Source: an uncultured Pelagibacteraceae bacterium
Lineage (GTDB): Bacteria > Pseudomonadota > Alphaproteobacteria > Pelagibacterales > Pelagibacteraceae
Length of the DNA stretch: 64,000 nucleotides
Direction of reading: 5' to 3'
NCBI GenBank assembly: GCA_902590465.1
Contig: CACIWX010000001.1
Location: 124,001-188,000 of the forward strand
The notes under the pieces: generated by a model
What the model was told of the DNA's origin: nothing
The model's input: the letters and a program-made list of their open reading frames with translations, nothing else
The model's database searches: none
Shown: piece by piece, positions 32,730-43,118 of the stretch
Numbering within the stretch: position 1 is the stretch's first letter
How the letters are laid out: each line of letters begins with the position of its first letter
Translations under genes and position numbers: made by a program

Positions 32730-33892
32730 CTGTAGTTTTTACAAACCTTGTCTAATATTTTTAAACCCAAATTAATTTCTTGCTTTGTGACATTCAAAGG
32801 AGGCAAAAGTCTGACAACATTTTCAGCAGCTCTAATGGTAAGAAGTTGATTGTCTAATAATTTTTGAACAAATTTAGTTTGGTCCTTGTGCAAACAAAGC
32901 CCAATTAATAAACCTTTTCCTCTGACTTCTTTAATAATTTTTGGATATTTTTCTTTTAACTTATGAAGGCCTCTTAAAAAATAATTTCCATTTTTAGTTA
33001 CATTGTTCAGAAAACTTTTTTTAAACATCACATCCATAACAGCGTTACCGGCACTCATTGCTAAAGGGTTTCCTCCAAAAGTAGATCCGTGTGTGCCTGG
33101 TTTCATTCCTGATGCTACTTTTTTATTTACTAATACTGCACCTATTGGAAAACCACCTCCTATCCCTTTTGCAATCGGCACAATATCAGGTTTTATCTTT
33201 GCATGTTCAAATGCAAAAAATTTACCGCTTCTTCCAACGCCACATTGAACTTCATCTAAAATTAACAAAATTTTCTTCTTGTTACACAACTTTCTCAACC
33301 CTATTAAACAATAATCTGGTATTACTTTAATTCCTCCCTCTCCCAATATAGTCTCGACCATAATTGCAGCAGTTCTGCTAGTAATAGATTTTTCTAAACT
33401 TTTGTGATCACCAAAATTAAAATGATCAAATCCATCTACTTTAGGCCCAAAACCCTCGGTGGCTTTTTTGCTATTACTCGCAAAAATAGTAGCTAGCGTT
33501 CTTCCATGAAAACTATTGTTAATGCACAAAATTCTATTTTTTCTTGGCTGTCCCTTTGAATAAAAATATCTTCTAGCAAATTTAATAGCAGCCTCAGTTG
33601 CTTCAGCGCCAGAATTTTGAAAAAAAACATAGTCAGCAAATGTTTTTTGCTTCAATCTTTTAGCCAATCTTTCTTGTTCGGGAATAATAAAAGTATTCGA
33701 AACATGCCATAATTTTTTAGATTGTCTAGAAATTGAATTAATCAAGTAATTATTAGCATGGCCTAAACAATTAACCGCTATTCCTTGAACAAAGTCCAAA
33801 TATTTTTTTCCATTAGTCCCATAAAGGAAAGAGCCTTTGCCTTTAGTAAAAGCAACTTTTTTTCTATTATATGTATTTAATATTGCGCTCAT
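32726..33892 (-). CDS. argD: acetylornithine aminotransferase
   Basis: NSGAEATEAAIKFARR, NSFHGRTLATI, LDEVQCGVGRSG, HGSTFGGNPLA. Confidence 0.95.
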   Translation of the reverse strand: MSAILNTYNRKKVAFTKGKGSFLYGTNGKKYLDFVQGIAVNCLGHANNYLINSISRQSKKLWHVSNTFIIPEQERLAKRLKQKTFADYVFFQNSGAEATEAAIKFARRYFYSKGQPRKNRILCINNSFHGRTLATIFASNSKKATEGFGPKVDGFDHFNFGDHKSLEKSITSRTAAIMVETILGEGGIKVIPDYCLIGLRKLCNKKKILLILDEVQCGVGRSGKFFAFEHAKIKPDIVPIAKGIGGGFPIGAVLVNKKVASGMKPGTHGSTFGGNPLAMSAGNAVMDVMFKKSFLNNVTKNGNYFLRGLHKLKEKYPKIIKEVRGKGLLIGLCLHKDQTKFVQKLLDNQLLTIRAAENVVRLLPPLNVTKQEINLGLKILDKVCKNYR

Positions 33893-33894
33893 TT

Positions 33895-34707
33895 CTAAGA
33901 TTTAATTTTATATCCTTTTTTATACAATAAGTAAGTAACAAACCAGCTAACGAAGCTTAATACCGATAAATATACCAATCCAATAAAAATTGATCCATCT
34001 GCTTTACCTATAAAACTGTATCTAAAACCATCTATCATGTAAAAAAATGGATTAACTTTACTAATCATTTGTAGAATTTCTGGCAATCTCTCAATTGAAT
34101 AAAAGGTCCCCGATAAGAAAGATAAAGGAACAATCACAAAATTTGTCACTGTTGCCATGTGATCAAATTTTTCTGCCCATAAACCTGCAATAATCCCTAT
34201 GTTTCCAAGTATAAAAGAAGAGAGCAAAGTAAATGTAATAAGCAATAAATAATTTGTGATCTCAATATCTATAATAAGTTTAAATACAATAATTGAGACA
34301 ATAGCAATTACTACACTTCTCGTAACTGCTGCAAGTGCAACAGAAATAGTTACCTCTGTTGCTGACAACGGCGCATAAAGTAAATCAACGATATTACCTT
34401 GTATTTTTCCAATCATAAAAGACGAAGATGAGTGGGAAAAAGATTGTTGAATCACTTGCATTGAAATCAACCCTGGCGCTAAAAAAGTTATAAAAGGTAC
34501 GCCGAGTACATCTCCTCTATCTGCGCCTATTGCTAAAGATAAAACAAGTAAAAAGAGTAAAGATGAAATAAGCGGAGAAAAAATAGTTTGTATCCAAACT
34601 ATTAAAAATCTTAAGACTTCTTTTTTATATAAAGTCCAAGTTCCAACCCAATTTATTAATCCAAATCTTCTCGATCCAATTTTATATTTTTTTGTAATTT
34701 CAACCAT
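33895..34707 (-). CDS. ABC-2 type transporter permease
   Basis: Six-TM protein with SFILGNIGIIAGLWAEKFDH and PLSFLSGTFYSIERLPE. Confidence 0.85.
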   Translation of the reverse strand: MVEITKKYKIGSRRFGLINWVGTWTLYKKEVLRFLIVWIQTIFSPLISSLLFLLVLSLAIGADRGDVLGVPFITFLAPGLISMQVIQQSFSHSSSSFMIGKIQGNIVDLLYAPLSATEVTISVALAAVTRSVVIAIVSIIVFKLIIDIEITNYLLLITFTLLSSFILGNIGIIAGLWAEKFDHMATVTNFVIVPLSFLSGTFYSIERLPEILQMISKVNPFFYMIDGFRYSFIGKADGSIFIGLVYLSVLSFVSWFVTYLLYKKGYKIKS

Positions 34708-34843
34708 TGATAATCTTATAACCTCTTATTAAAAAAACTGTGTACAACTAAAACTACTCACAGCTTTAAGGTCTTTTAATGTTTTAAACCCCAATATTAT
34801 GTCCTAAGTTTTTCCTAATTACTAAATATTGTAATTATATACT

Positions 34844-35344
34844 ATGAGTTGGACAGAAGAAAAAGTCGCTAAATTAAAAGAACTCTGGTCTAAAGGGCAT
34901 ACTGCCAGTCAAATAGCCGAAGCTCTAGGTGACACCACACGAAATGCAGTCATTGGTAAAGCTCATAGATTAAACTTAGAAGCGAGAGCTCCATCTAAAC
35001 AATCTAGTCAATCATCAACATCGGTAAATAGACCTGTAAGAAGAGGGTCTGCTCCTATTTCGAGGAAAGCTAAATTTCAATCAATTTTATTAGATAAAAA
35101 CTTCGAGCCAGAAAACCCTAAATCTCTTGAAGAACTTACAGATGAAACATGCAAGTGGCCTATAGGTCATCCCAATGAGGAAAAGTTTTATTTCTGCGGG
35201 AGAAAGCCTGAAGGGGAATTTCCGTATTGTAAATTACACGTATTATATGCATTTCAACCTAAAGGCACAAAAGAAGAGGTTCTTGATAAAGAAGATGATA
35301 TTCCAGAATTTATTGAGAAAAAAGTTAAAGCCTCGTCTGGTTAA
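34844..35344 (+). CDS. gcrA: GcrA cell cycle regulator family protein
   Basis: MSWTEEKVAKLKELWSKGHTASQIAEALGDTTRNAVIGKAHRLNL plus C-terminal Cys motif. Confidence 0.93.
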   Translation: MSWTEEKVAKLKELWSKGHTASQIAEALGDTTRNAVIGKAHRLNLEARAPSKQSSQSSTSVNRPVRRGSAPISRKAKFQSILLDKNFEPENPKSLEELTDETCKWPIGHPNEEKFYFCGRKPEGEFPYCKLHVLYAFQPKGTKEEVLDKEDDIPEFIEKKVKASSG

Positions 35345-35371
35345 CAAAACTTTAACATTACAATCATATAC

Positions 35372-35605
35372 ATGACTATGAAGTTTATTAAAAAATACCT
35401 TAAATGGTTAAGTACTTTTTTAGTTCTTACAGGTATTTTATTAACAAATTTGAATATGTATCCAGTAAATATAATGTTTCATGGAGCGGGAGTTGTTGGT
35501 TGGACTATTGCAGGTTTTATTTCTAAGGATAAAGCAATATTGACTAATTTTGGTTTACAGATTCCATTATTTATTATTGGTTTTTATCAAATTTTGGTTC
35601 CGTAA
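35372..35605 (+). CDS. small membrane protein of unknown function
   Basis: 77 aa with three predicted hydrophobic segments, between gcrA and arsC. Confidence 0.65.
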   Translation: MTMKFIKKYLKWLSTFLVLTGILLTNLNMYPVNIMFHGAGVVGWTIAGFISKDKAILTNFGLQIPLFIIGFYQILVP

Positions 35606-35631
35606 GTTCGGGACACTTCAATACATTTTTT

Positions 35632-36075
35632 ATGAGGGAAATAAAAACAATATTATTTGTTTGTACTGGAAACTCTGCGAGAAGCATAATAGCAGAAAGT
35701 ATTGTAAATAATAATTTCCGAAATCAATTCATCGCATTTAGTGCTGGTAGTAATCCTTCAGAAAAAATCAATCCTTACATAAAAGAATATCTTGAAGGAA
35801 AAAAATTTAATGTAGACACTTATTATTCAAAAAATTTTGATGAATTTTTAAAAAATGATATTGATATTGATTACGTGATCACAGTTTGTAATAACGCTAA
35901 TAAAGAAGTTTGTCCTGTGTGGCCCAAAAAAAAGACCATTACACACTGGGACATCGCGGACCCTGTTGAAAAAATTAAAAAAACTAAAAATAAAGATAAA
36001 ATAAATTTAATAGCTGAAGAAACTTATAATATAATTAATGAAAAAATTAAACATTGGATAAAAAATGAAAAGTAA
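35632..36075 (+). CDS. arsC: arsenate reductase, low-molecular-weight phosphatase family
   Basis: FVCTGNSARSIIAES P-loop, FSAGSNPS, HWDIADPV. Confidence 0.88.
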   Translation: MREIKTILFVCTGNSARSIIAESIVNNNFRNQFIAFSAGSNPSEKINPYIKEYLEGKKFNVDTYYSKNFDEFLKNDIDIDYVITVCNNANKEVCPVWPKKKTITHWDIADPVEKIKKTKNKDKINLIAEETYNIINEKIKHWIKNEK

Positions 36076-36712
36076 AAAGATATTTATTGGTGAATTTATA
36101 GGAAGTTGTTTTTTAGTCATGATAATTGTTGGTTCAGGTATTATGGCTCAAAATCTAACTGATGATATCGCTGTAATGTTAATAGCAAATACTTTAGCTA
36201 CAGGTGCAGGATTATTTGTTCTGATTGCTTCAATCGGTGATATCTCCGGCGCACATTTCAATCCTGTCGTTACTTTAGCAATGTATTTTACCAACAAGAT
36301 TAAAAAAAATTTAATTATCACTTATATCTCTGCTCAAATCTTAGGTTGTATGTTAGGAGTAATGTTAGCAAATTTTATGTTTGATCTTCCTTTGTTGCAG
36401 CTTTCACAGAAGATTAGACCTGGAATAAATATTTTTACAGCTGAGATCATTGCAACTTTTGGATTAATTTTTGTGATATTTGGATCTTTAAAAAGTGGCA
36501 AACTTGCGGTCGCTGCATCAGTAGCCACTTTTATTACAGCGGGGTATTGGTTTACCTCTTCAACTTCATTTGCAAATCCAGCGGTAGCAATCGCAAGAAC
36601 TTTTACAGATACATTTACTGGAATTAATTACTTAAATACACCTAACTTTATCATTGCTGAAATGATTGGTGGAATGTTGGCTGTCTATTTAATTAGAAAA
36701 ATTATTTTATAA
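36065..36712 (+). CDS. MIP family aquaglyceroporin (AqpS-like, by context)
   Basis: SGAHFNPVVTLA and FANPAVAIART NPA-type motifs; overlaps arsC by 11 nt. Confidence 0.88.
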   Translation: MKSKKIFIGEFIGSCFLVMIIVGSGIMAQNLTDDIAVMLIANTLATGAGLFVLIASIGDISGAHFNPVVTLAMYFTNKIKKNLIITYISAQILGCMLGVMLANFMFDLPLLQLSQKIRPGINIFTAEIIATFGLIFVIFGSLKSGKLAVAASVATFITAGYWFTSSTSFANPAVAIARTFTDTFTGINYLNTPNFIIAEMIGGMLAVYLIRKIIL

Positions 36713-36721
36713 TTGGAGGGC

Positions 36722-36780
36722 AGCCCAAGGTAATATTGATACCTTGGGCTAATTAATTAACGAAACAGTGGGAGACTGTT
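36722..36780. other. two tandem hairpins between aquaporin and ppx
   Basis: AGCCCAAGGTA-7 nt-TACCTTGGGCT perfect 11-bp stem, then AACAGT-5 nt-ACTGTT; no T-run. Confidence 0.6.
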
Positions 36781-36842
36781 AAGTTATTAATAATTCAAAA
36801 TTATAAAAGAAATATTTAAATTAAGTTAAAAATTTATTAAAT

Positions 36843-38348
36843 TTAAGAATAAATAATATTAGAACTGACATTCATCTCTTTTGCTAAATTTTTAAGTCTT
36901 TTAGTTACTTGTTTTGAGACTATATCACTATGATTGTTAGGTATTTTCAAAAAAATAGTCTTATTTCTTTTATAAATTTTAAATTCATCTAACAATAACG
37001 AAGACATGCTTGTAAGTGACTCTGCTAATCTTAAAGCAGATCCCACTTGCTTTGAGGATAAAATCTCGTTGTTATTTAATAAGGCTAAAAACTGATAATT
37101 CGGGTTATATTTTAAGCCACAATGTCTCCAAAAACTTGCTGATGCAACTTTTACTCTATCTCTATGTTCTAGTTTTAGTAATGGAGTATTTAACACTTCC
37201 ATAAAAACTAGCTCTGCTTTCTGAAAAGCGCCCAGGCCCCAATCCATTTTACTTAAGATACAAGCCAAGGTTAGTAATCTTCGATTAAAATATTCGTTGT
37301 CTTCAAACAATGGTGAAATAAAATTAAAATATTTCTCAAAACTCTTTCCATAGTCCCCTTTTTTAAAAGATATACCATCAGTTTTTAATTTGAAAATTTC
37401 ATCCTCGCTCATTCCTTGATTTATAATTGTACTCATATGTCCTTCTCTCAATCCACTAATTGAACAAATAATTTTTGAGGGGCTTGCTGCTTCAATTATT
37501 TCGTTAAGTATTATAGAGCTAAAAGGCAAATAGGGAGTTCTAGATTTAGTTATATACTCCATTGATTTTAAAGATGATTTATTAAATTTTGAAATCCTAT
37601 TTAAGTATTTAACTGCTACATCTTTTGAGAGCTTATATTGATGCAAAATATGTAATGGGTGTTTTTCTTTAAAGAGATGATATTTAAATAATGATCTCCA
37701 AGTGCCTCCTACCAAATAAATATTTTTGAATTTCTTTTTATAAAGCCATTTTTCATCTTTTAAAAGTTTTCTAACATATTTTCCCAAATTTCTTTTTTTT
37801 ATAATGGGATTATTTTCAAGTCTTAATACTCCAAGAGGCAAAGAGGTTGTTTCGAAAATTTGATTTTTAGAAACTCTGGCAAGTTCTAAACTTCCGCCTC
37901 CTAAATCTGCAACTAGTCCATCTACTTCATCAAATCCTACCATTACACCGTTTGCTGATGTTCTTGCTTCTTCCTCGCCAGATAATACTAGTGGTTTTTT
38001 ATTAAATATTTTTTCAATTTCTCTTAAAAAATTTTTTGCATCAGTAGCCTCTCTAAAAGCTGCTGTAGCAATAATTTCTAAATCTTGAACGTCTGAAATA
38101 TCTAAAATTTCTTTAAATCTATTTAAAACTTTTAAAGAACTTTTAATTCCATCAGGGTTTAGTTTTTTAGATTTATCTAAATTTTTTCCAAGTTTGCAAA
38201 CTGCTTTTTCATTAAAAACCGGAATTGGAGAAATTTTAAAATTGTCGTATATGAGCATTCTTACTGAATTTGATCCAAGATCTATTATGGCTTGCTTAGA
38301 CTTTTTATTAGACTGAAATTTAAAAAGATTTTTTAATTCTGGTTTCAT
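36843..38348 (-). CDS. ppx: exopolyphosphatase
   Basis: IIDLGSNSVRMLIYD, VADLGGGSLEL. Confidence 0.92.
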   Translation of the reverse strand: MKPELKNLFKFQSNKKSKQAIIDLGSNSVRMLIYDNFKISPIPVFNEKAVCKLGKNLDKSKKLNPDGIKSSLKVLNRFKEILDISDVQDLEIIATAAFREATDAKNFLREIEKIFNKKPLVLSGEEEARTSANGVMVGFDEVDGLVADLGGGSLELARVSKNQIFETTSLPLGVLRLENNPIIKKRNLGKYVRKLLKDEKWLYKKKFKNIYLVGGTWRSLFKYHLFKEKHPLHILHQYKLSKDVAVKYLNRISKFNKSSLKSMEYITKSRTPYLPFSSIILNEIIEAASPSKIICSISGLREGHMSTIINQGMSEDEIFKLKTDGISFKKGDYGKSFEKYFNFISPLFEDNEYFNRRLLTLACILSKMDWGLGAFQKAELVFMEVLNTPLLKLEHRDRVKVASASFWRHCGLKYNPNYQFLALLNNNEILSSKQVGSALRLAESLTSMSSLLLDEFKIYKRNKTIFLKIPNNHSDIVSKQVTKRLKNLAKEMNVSSNIIYS

Positions 38349-40471
38349 TTTACTAATCTCAAATTTTGAGGTTTAGCTCTTAAAATTGACTTACCGCGAC
38401 CTGATAAACTTGGATTCTTCATGAAATAGGAATGTGCGGAAAAGCCTTTTTCTTGTTCTTTATGATAGTTTCCCAAACTATCTAAATACCATGTTTCTGA
38501 TTTATCTTTAAAGTTGGCTAACATAATTTGATCTAAAATTTGCTCATGTACAGTATTGTTTTCTATCGGAATTATAATTTCAATTCTTCTATCTAAATTT
38601 CTAGGCATTAAATCTGCAGATGAAATATACACCTGATTCTCTCGAGAGGGCATAGAACTACCATTTGCAAAACAATAAATTCTTGAGTGTTCTAAAAATC
38701 TGCCAATAAGGCTTTTTACTTTTATATTTTCAGATTGACCTTTAATTCCAGGTCTTAAGCAACATACTCCTCTTACCGATAAATTTATTTTTACTCCTGC
38801 GTTTGAAGCTTCGTAAAATTTCTTAATAATTCCAGGGTCTACAAGAGAATTCATTTTTGCCCATATTTCTGCAGGTTTTCCTTTATTTGCATTTACTATT
38901 TCATTTTCAATTTTTTCTTCAAAAAAATTCCTACTATTTAATGGAGACATAAAAATTTTATTCAATTTTTTTGGTTTTGCATAACCAGTTACATAATTAA
39001 AAAATTTTTCGACATCTTTGGCCAAGTCTTGATTAGAGCTAAACAGTGATAAGTCAGTATAAATTTTTGCGTTAATAGGATGATAGTTTCCTGTACCTAA
39101 GTGAACATAGCTTCGCGTTTTAGCTCCTTCTTTTCTTAAAACTAAACTTGCCTTTGCATGCGTTTTGTATTTTGCGAATCCATAAACAATTTGAACGCCA
39201 GCTTTCTCTAGTTTCCTAGATAATTCAATATTAGCTTCCTCATCAAATCGAGCTTTTATTTCTATTACGGCTGTAACAACTTTTCCGTTTTCTGCTGCTC
39301 TACTTAGTGCTTTTACGATAGGAGAGTCAGGTGTGGTTCGATACAAAGTTTGTTTGATACCGATAACTTTGGGATCTTTTGCTGCAGCTTCTAAAAATTG
39401 AATTACTACATCAAAAGTTTCAAAAGGGTGGTGTACAACAAAATCTTTACTTCTTATAGCTGAAAAAAATTTATCATCAAATTCCTTCAATCTTTCAACT
39501 TCTCTAGGATTAAACTTTTTAAATCTCAGCTTTGGATCTTTCTTTTTACAAATTTCATCTATATCTTGTATTCCAACCAATCCTTCAACTTCATAAATAT
39601 GATCTTCATCCATTTTAAATTTTTTTGAAATAAAATTTAAAAGTTTTTTGTTTGAATTAGTGAGTACTTCGAGTTTAACTACGTTTCCCCTTCTTCTTTT
39701 CTTAATTGCTTTTTCAAAATATCTCACAAGATCAGCAGCTTCATCATCTATTTCAATTTCGCTGTCTCTAATTATTTTAAACTGCAAACTTGCCTCGATA
39801 TTATGGTCTGGAAATATTTCACTAGCAAATTTACAAATTACGTCATCAATTGTGACAAATTCATTTATTGTTTCAGAATTGTTTAGAGATACAAATTTTG
39901 GAAGTGCTCTTGGTATAACTATAATTGCATTTAGTTCTCTTTTTTTTTTTATTCTAGTCATTCTTAGTAAAATTGCTTGGCCTTTATTTGGTATAAAAGG
40001 AAAGGGATGTGATGGGTCAATGGCAGTAGGTGTTATTATAGGATAAATTGTTTCCTGAAAATATTCTCTTAGATACATAAGATCCTTCTTATTTAGTTCT
40101 GACATTTTTCGAATGAAAATTTTTTCTTTCGATAGCTCTTTTTTCAACTCTAGGAATGCTTCGTTTTGCTTCTTTAATAGATCTTTAGTTTTTAATACGA
40201 CCCTATTCAATTGATCCTCTGCAGTTAATCCATCTGCGCTTAATTCGTCAAAACCATCTTTAATTTGATTAAAAAGTCCAGCGACTCTTACCATAAAAAA
40301 TTCATCTAAATTTGTACCTGCGATTGATAAAAATTTTACTCTTTCAAATAGAGGATTTGTTTTATCTTTTGATTCTTCTAAAACACGATCATTAAACTGA
40401 AGCCAAGATAATTCTCTGTTTATGAGTTGATTGCTAATATTAGCGTTTTCTGAAAATGATGCTTTCGACAT
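38345..40471 (-). CDS. ppk: polyphosphate kinase
   Basis: NRELSWLQFNDRVLEE, YGFAKYKTHAKASLVLR, HLGTGNYHPINAKIYTDLSL. Confidence 0.96.
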   Translation of the reverse strand: MSKASFSENANISNQLINRELSWLQFNDRVLEESKDKTNPLFERVKFLSIAGTNLDEFFMVRVAGLFNQIKDGFDELSADGLTAEDQLNRVVLKTKDLLKKQNEAFLELKKELSKEKIFIRKMSELNKKDLMYLREYFQETIYPIITPTAIDPSHPFPFIPNKGQAILLRMTRIKKKRELNAIIVIPRALPKFVSLNNSETINEFVTIDDVICKFASEIFPDHNIEASLQFKIIRDSEIEIDDEAADLVRYFEKAIKKRRRGNVVKLEVLTNSNKKLLNFISKKFKMDEDHIYEVEGLVGIQDIDEICKKKDPKLRFKKFNPREVERLKEFDDKFFSAIRSKDFVVHHPFETFDVVIQFLEAAAKDPKVIGIKQTLYRTTPDSPIVKALSRAAENGKVVTAVIEIKARFDEEANIELSRKLEKAGVQIVYGFAKYKTHAKASLVLRKEGAKTRSYVHLGTGNYHPINAKIYTDLSLFSSNQDLAKDVEKFFNYVTGYAKPKKLNKIFMSPLNSRNFFEEKIENEIVNANKGKPAEIWAKMNSLVDPGIIKKFYEASNAGVKINLSVRGVCCLRPGIKGQSENIKVKSLIGRFLEHSRIYCFANGSSMPSRENQVYISSADLMPRNLDRRIEIIIPIENNTVHEQILDQIMLANFKDKSETWYLDSLGNYHKEQEKGFSAHSYFMKNPSLSGRGKSILRAKPQNLRLVK

Positions 40472-40493
40472 ATTTAAATGTTAAATTAAAAAT

Positions 40494-41018
40494 ATGTTTA
40501 AATTATATGCGATGAGACATGCTAAATCTAGTTGGGATTTTCCAGATTTAGATGATCATGACAGGCCATTGAATAAAAGAGGGGTAAATTCAGCAAAATT
40601 AATTTGTGAATTTTTTATTAAAAAGAAATTAAAATTTGATTTAGTTTATTGCTCATCCTCTAAAAGGACAATACAAACATTAAATATATTGTCAGAAAAA
40701 ATCAGTTTTAAGAAAATTATTAAAAAAAAAGCGCTTTATCATGCTAGTGAGGATGAAATTATTCATATCTTAAAACAAACAGTTGATAATTATAAAACTT
40801 TACTTTTAATCAATCATGAACCTTCAATTAGTGAACTCATATATCGAATCTGTCTTAAAGAAAACTCTGAACAATTTGAAAATTTAAAAAGAAAATTTCC
40901 TACTGCAGCCGTTGCTGAAGTAAGTTTTAATTTCAATGATTGGGAAAAGTTATCAAAAGTTAAAGGAAAATTAATATCATTTATAAAGCCAAAAGATCTT
41001 CAAACATCTAAGGAATAG
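40494..41018 (+). CDS. SixA-type phosphohistidine phosphatase
   Basis: AMRHAKSSWDFPDLDDHDRPLNKRG, LLINHEPSISELI. Confidence 0.88.
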   Translation: MFKLYAMRHAKSSWDFPDLDDHDRPLNKRGVNSAKLICEFFIKKKLKFDLVYCSSSKRTIQTLNILSEKISFKKIIKKKALYHASEDEIIHILKQTVDNYKTLLLINHEPSISELIYRICLKENSEQFENLKRKFPTAAVAEVSFNFNDWEKLSKVKGKLISFIKPKDLQTSKE

Positions 41019-41683
41019 CCAGCAGATCTTACTGTTCTGATAAGATCTTTCTTGCCATCAATATTTATTGCTTTTCTTAGTCTTCTTATATGAACATCTA
41101 TAGTTCTGGACTCAACATAAATATCATCTCCCCATACAGAATTTAAAAGTTGCTCACGCGAATATACTCTTTTTGGATTCTTTATTAAAAAATCAATTAG
41201 TTTAAATTCGGTTGGGCCGACTATAACTTGTTTATCTGCTCTATAAACTCTTCGTTGAACTCTATCTACTTTAAGATCCTCAAATACTACAACATCAGCG
41301 GCAACACTTGGTTTAGATCTCTTTAATAAAGCTTTAACTCTTGCAATAAGTTCTTTTTGGCTGAATGGCTTAGTTACGTAGTCATCAGCTCCTGTTTCAA
41401 ATCCTTTTAGTTTGTCTTCTTCTTCACCTTTGGCTGTTAACATAATGATTGGGATATTTTTGTGAAGATTACTTCTTTTCAAATTTTTACAGACTTCAAC
41501 ACCTGAGATATCTGGCAACATCCAATCTAATAAAATTAAATCAGGATTTTTCTCCTTTATATTTCTAATAGCTTCTTCTCCATTGACTGCATAATCAACT
41601 TTGTGACCCTCTTTTTCTAAATTGTATTTAAGCAAAGTTACGATGGGCATTTCATCTTCAACTATGAATAAATTTGCCCTCAT
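41000..41683 (-). CDS. phoB: phosphate regulon response regulator
   Basis: Receiver domain plus OmpR-type winged helix, TRTIDVHIRRLRKAI-like C-terminus; adjacent phoU/pst. Confidence 0.93.
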   Translation of the reverse strand: MRANLFIVEDEMPIVTLLKYNLEKEGHKVDYAVNGEEAIRNIKEKNPDLILLDWMLPDISGVEVCKNLKRSNLHKNIPIIMLTAKGEEEDKLKGFETGADDYVTKPFSQKELIARVKALLKRSKPSVAADVVVFEDLKVDRVQRRVYRADKQVIVGPTEFKLIDFLIKNPKRVYSREQLLNSVWGDDIYVESRTIDVHIRRLRKAINIDGKKDLIRTVRSAGYSLDV

Positions 41684-42363
41684 TATCCTTTTGGTCGGTC
41701 TCCCTCTAAATAATCTCCTGTAATCAGAAAATAAACTTGCTCTGCAATATTGGTTGCATGATCACCAATCCTCTCAATATTTTTAAGCATGAAAAGTAGT
41801 TGGGTTACTTTTTGTATATCGTTTTTATTTTTTTCTAAATGCTTTACTGCAGCTTCCATATTAGAATTAGTCATTTGATCTATTTCTTCATCAGAATTCC
41901 AAACATTCTCTGCTGTATCTTTAGCTCTATGTAAATACGAATTTAAAACTGCATTGACTTGTTTTGATGCTTTTAAACCAGCTATTTCGAAATTTTTAGT
42001 TATATCTTTAGGTAAATCAGTTCCAATTTTATTTAATCGTTTTGAGATGTTTTTTGCTAAATCACCAATTCTCTCTAAGTCTGAAGAAACTTTTAAAGCA
42101 ACAACTGTTTCTCTTAAATCTATTGCCATAGGTTGCCTTAAGGCAATCAAATTTACAACTTGCTCTTCTATATTTATTTCATACTTATCAGTCAATTCGT
42201 CATCTTTGATAGATTTTTCTGCTAAGCTAGTGTCTTTTTTAACTAAAGATTGAATAGCGTTTTCAAGCTGTTTCTCAACTCCAGTTCCCATTTTCACTAT
42301 TGTATCTTTTAATAACTGAAGTTGCTCTTCGTAAGATTTTACAATGTGCGGTTTTTCACTCAT
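41683..42363 (-). CDS. phoU: phosphate transport system regulatory protein
   Basis: PhoU helical repeats, ERIGDLAKNISKR and ERIGDHATNIAEQV. Confidence 0.95.
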   Translation of the reverse strand: MSEKPHIVKSYEEQLQLLKDTIVKMGTGVEKQLENAIQSLVKKDTSLAEKSIKDDELTDKYEINIEEQVVNLIALRQPMAIDLRETVVALKVSSDLERIGDLAKNISKRLNKIGTDLPKDITKNFEIAGLKASKQVNAVLNSYLHRAKDTAENVWNSDEEIDQMTNSNMEAAVKHLEKNKNDIQKVTQLLFMLKNIERIGDHATNIAEQVYFLITGDYLEGDRPKG

Positions 42364-43118
42364 TAACCAAACCTTCCTGTAATATAATCCTGAGTTTGCT
42401 GGTTGTCAGGATTTTTAAATATTTTATCTGTTGGTCCAAATTCTATAAGTTTTCCCAAATGAAAGAAACCTGTTTTTTGAGATACCCTAGCTGCTTGTGA
42501 CATTGAGTGGGTAACTATTACAATTGTGACCTCTTTTTTAAGATCATCTATAAGTTCTTCTATTTGAGCTGTTGCTATTGGGTCAAGCGCTGAACATGGT
42601 TCGTCCATAAGAATCACTTCTGGGCTTACGGATATAGCTCTAGCAATACATAGTCGTTGCTGTTGACCTCCTGATAAACCAGTCCCGACTTCATTAAGTC
42701 TATCTTTAACTTCGTTCCACAGAGCAGCTTTTTTCAAACTTGTTTCAACTATTTGATCCATTTCTTCTTTACTCTGTGCAATACCGTGAATAGTAGGCCC
42801 ATAAGCTACATTTTCATAAATTGTTTTAGGGAACGGATTGGGTTTTTGAAAAACCATACCAACGTTTTCCCTAAGTCTCACAACATCTAATTGTCTTGAG
42901 TTGAGTTCTAGGTCATCCATTTTAATACTACCTTCAACTCTGCAAATATCTATAACATCGTTCATTCTGTTCAAGCATCTTAAGAAAGTAGACTTTCCAC
43001 ATCCAGATGGTCCAATTAAAGCTGTAACCTCTTTTTCTGCTATATTTATAGAGACATCAAATAATGCCTGTTTAGATCCGTAATATACATTTACATTTTC
43101 TGCTATAATTTTACTCAT
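42363..43118 (-). CDS. pstB: phosphate ABC transporter ATPase
   Basis: [33 protein letters not shown]. Confidence 0.97.
   Translation of the reverse strand: MSKIIAENVNVYYGSKQALFDVSINIAEKEVTALIGPSGCGKSTFLRCLNRMNDVIDICRVEGSIKMDDLELNSRQLDVVRLRENVGMVFQKPNPFPKTIYENVAYGPTIHGIAQSKEEMDQIVETSLKKAALWNEVKDRLNEVGTGLSGGQQQRLCIARAISVSPEVILMDEPCSALDPIATAQIEELIDDLKKEVTIVIVTHSMSQAARVSQKTGFFHLGKLIEFGPTDKIFKNPDNQQTQDYITGRFG

Noticed and set aside
33895-34707. ABC-2 permease as part of a new export system
   Set aside because: No partner ATPase or substrate genes nearby; neighbours are arginine synthesis and gcrA, so function cannot be inferred.
39648-40046. 132-aa ORF antisense to ppk
   Set aside because: No recognisable domain; shadow of a conserved gene.
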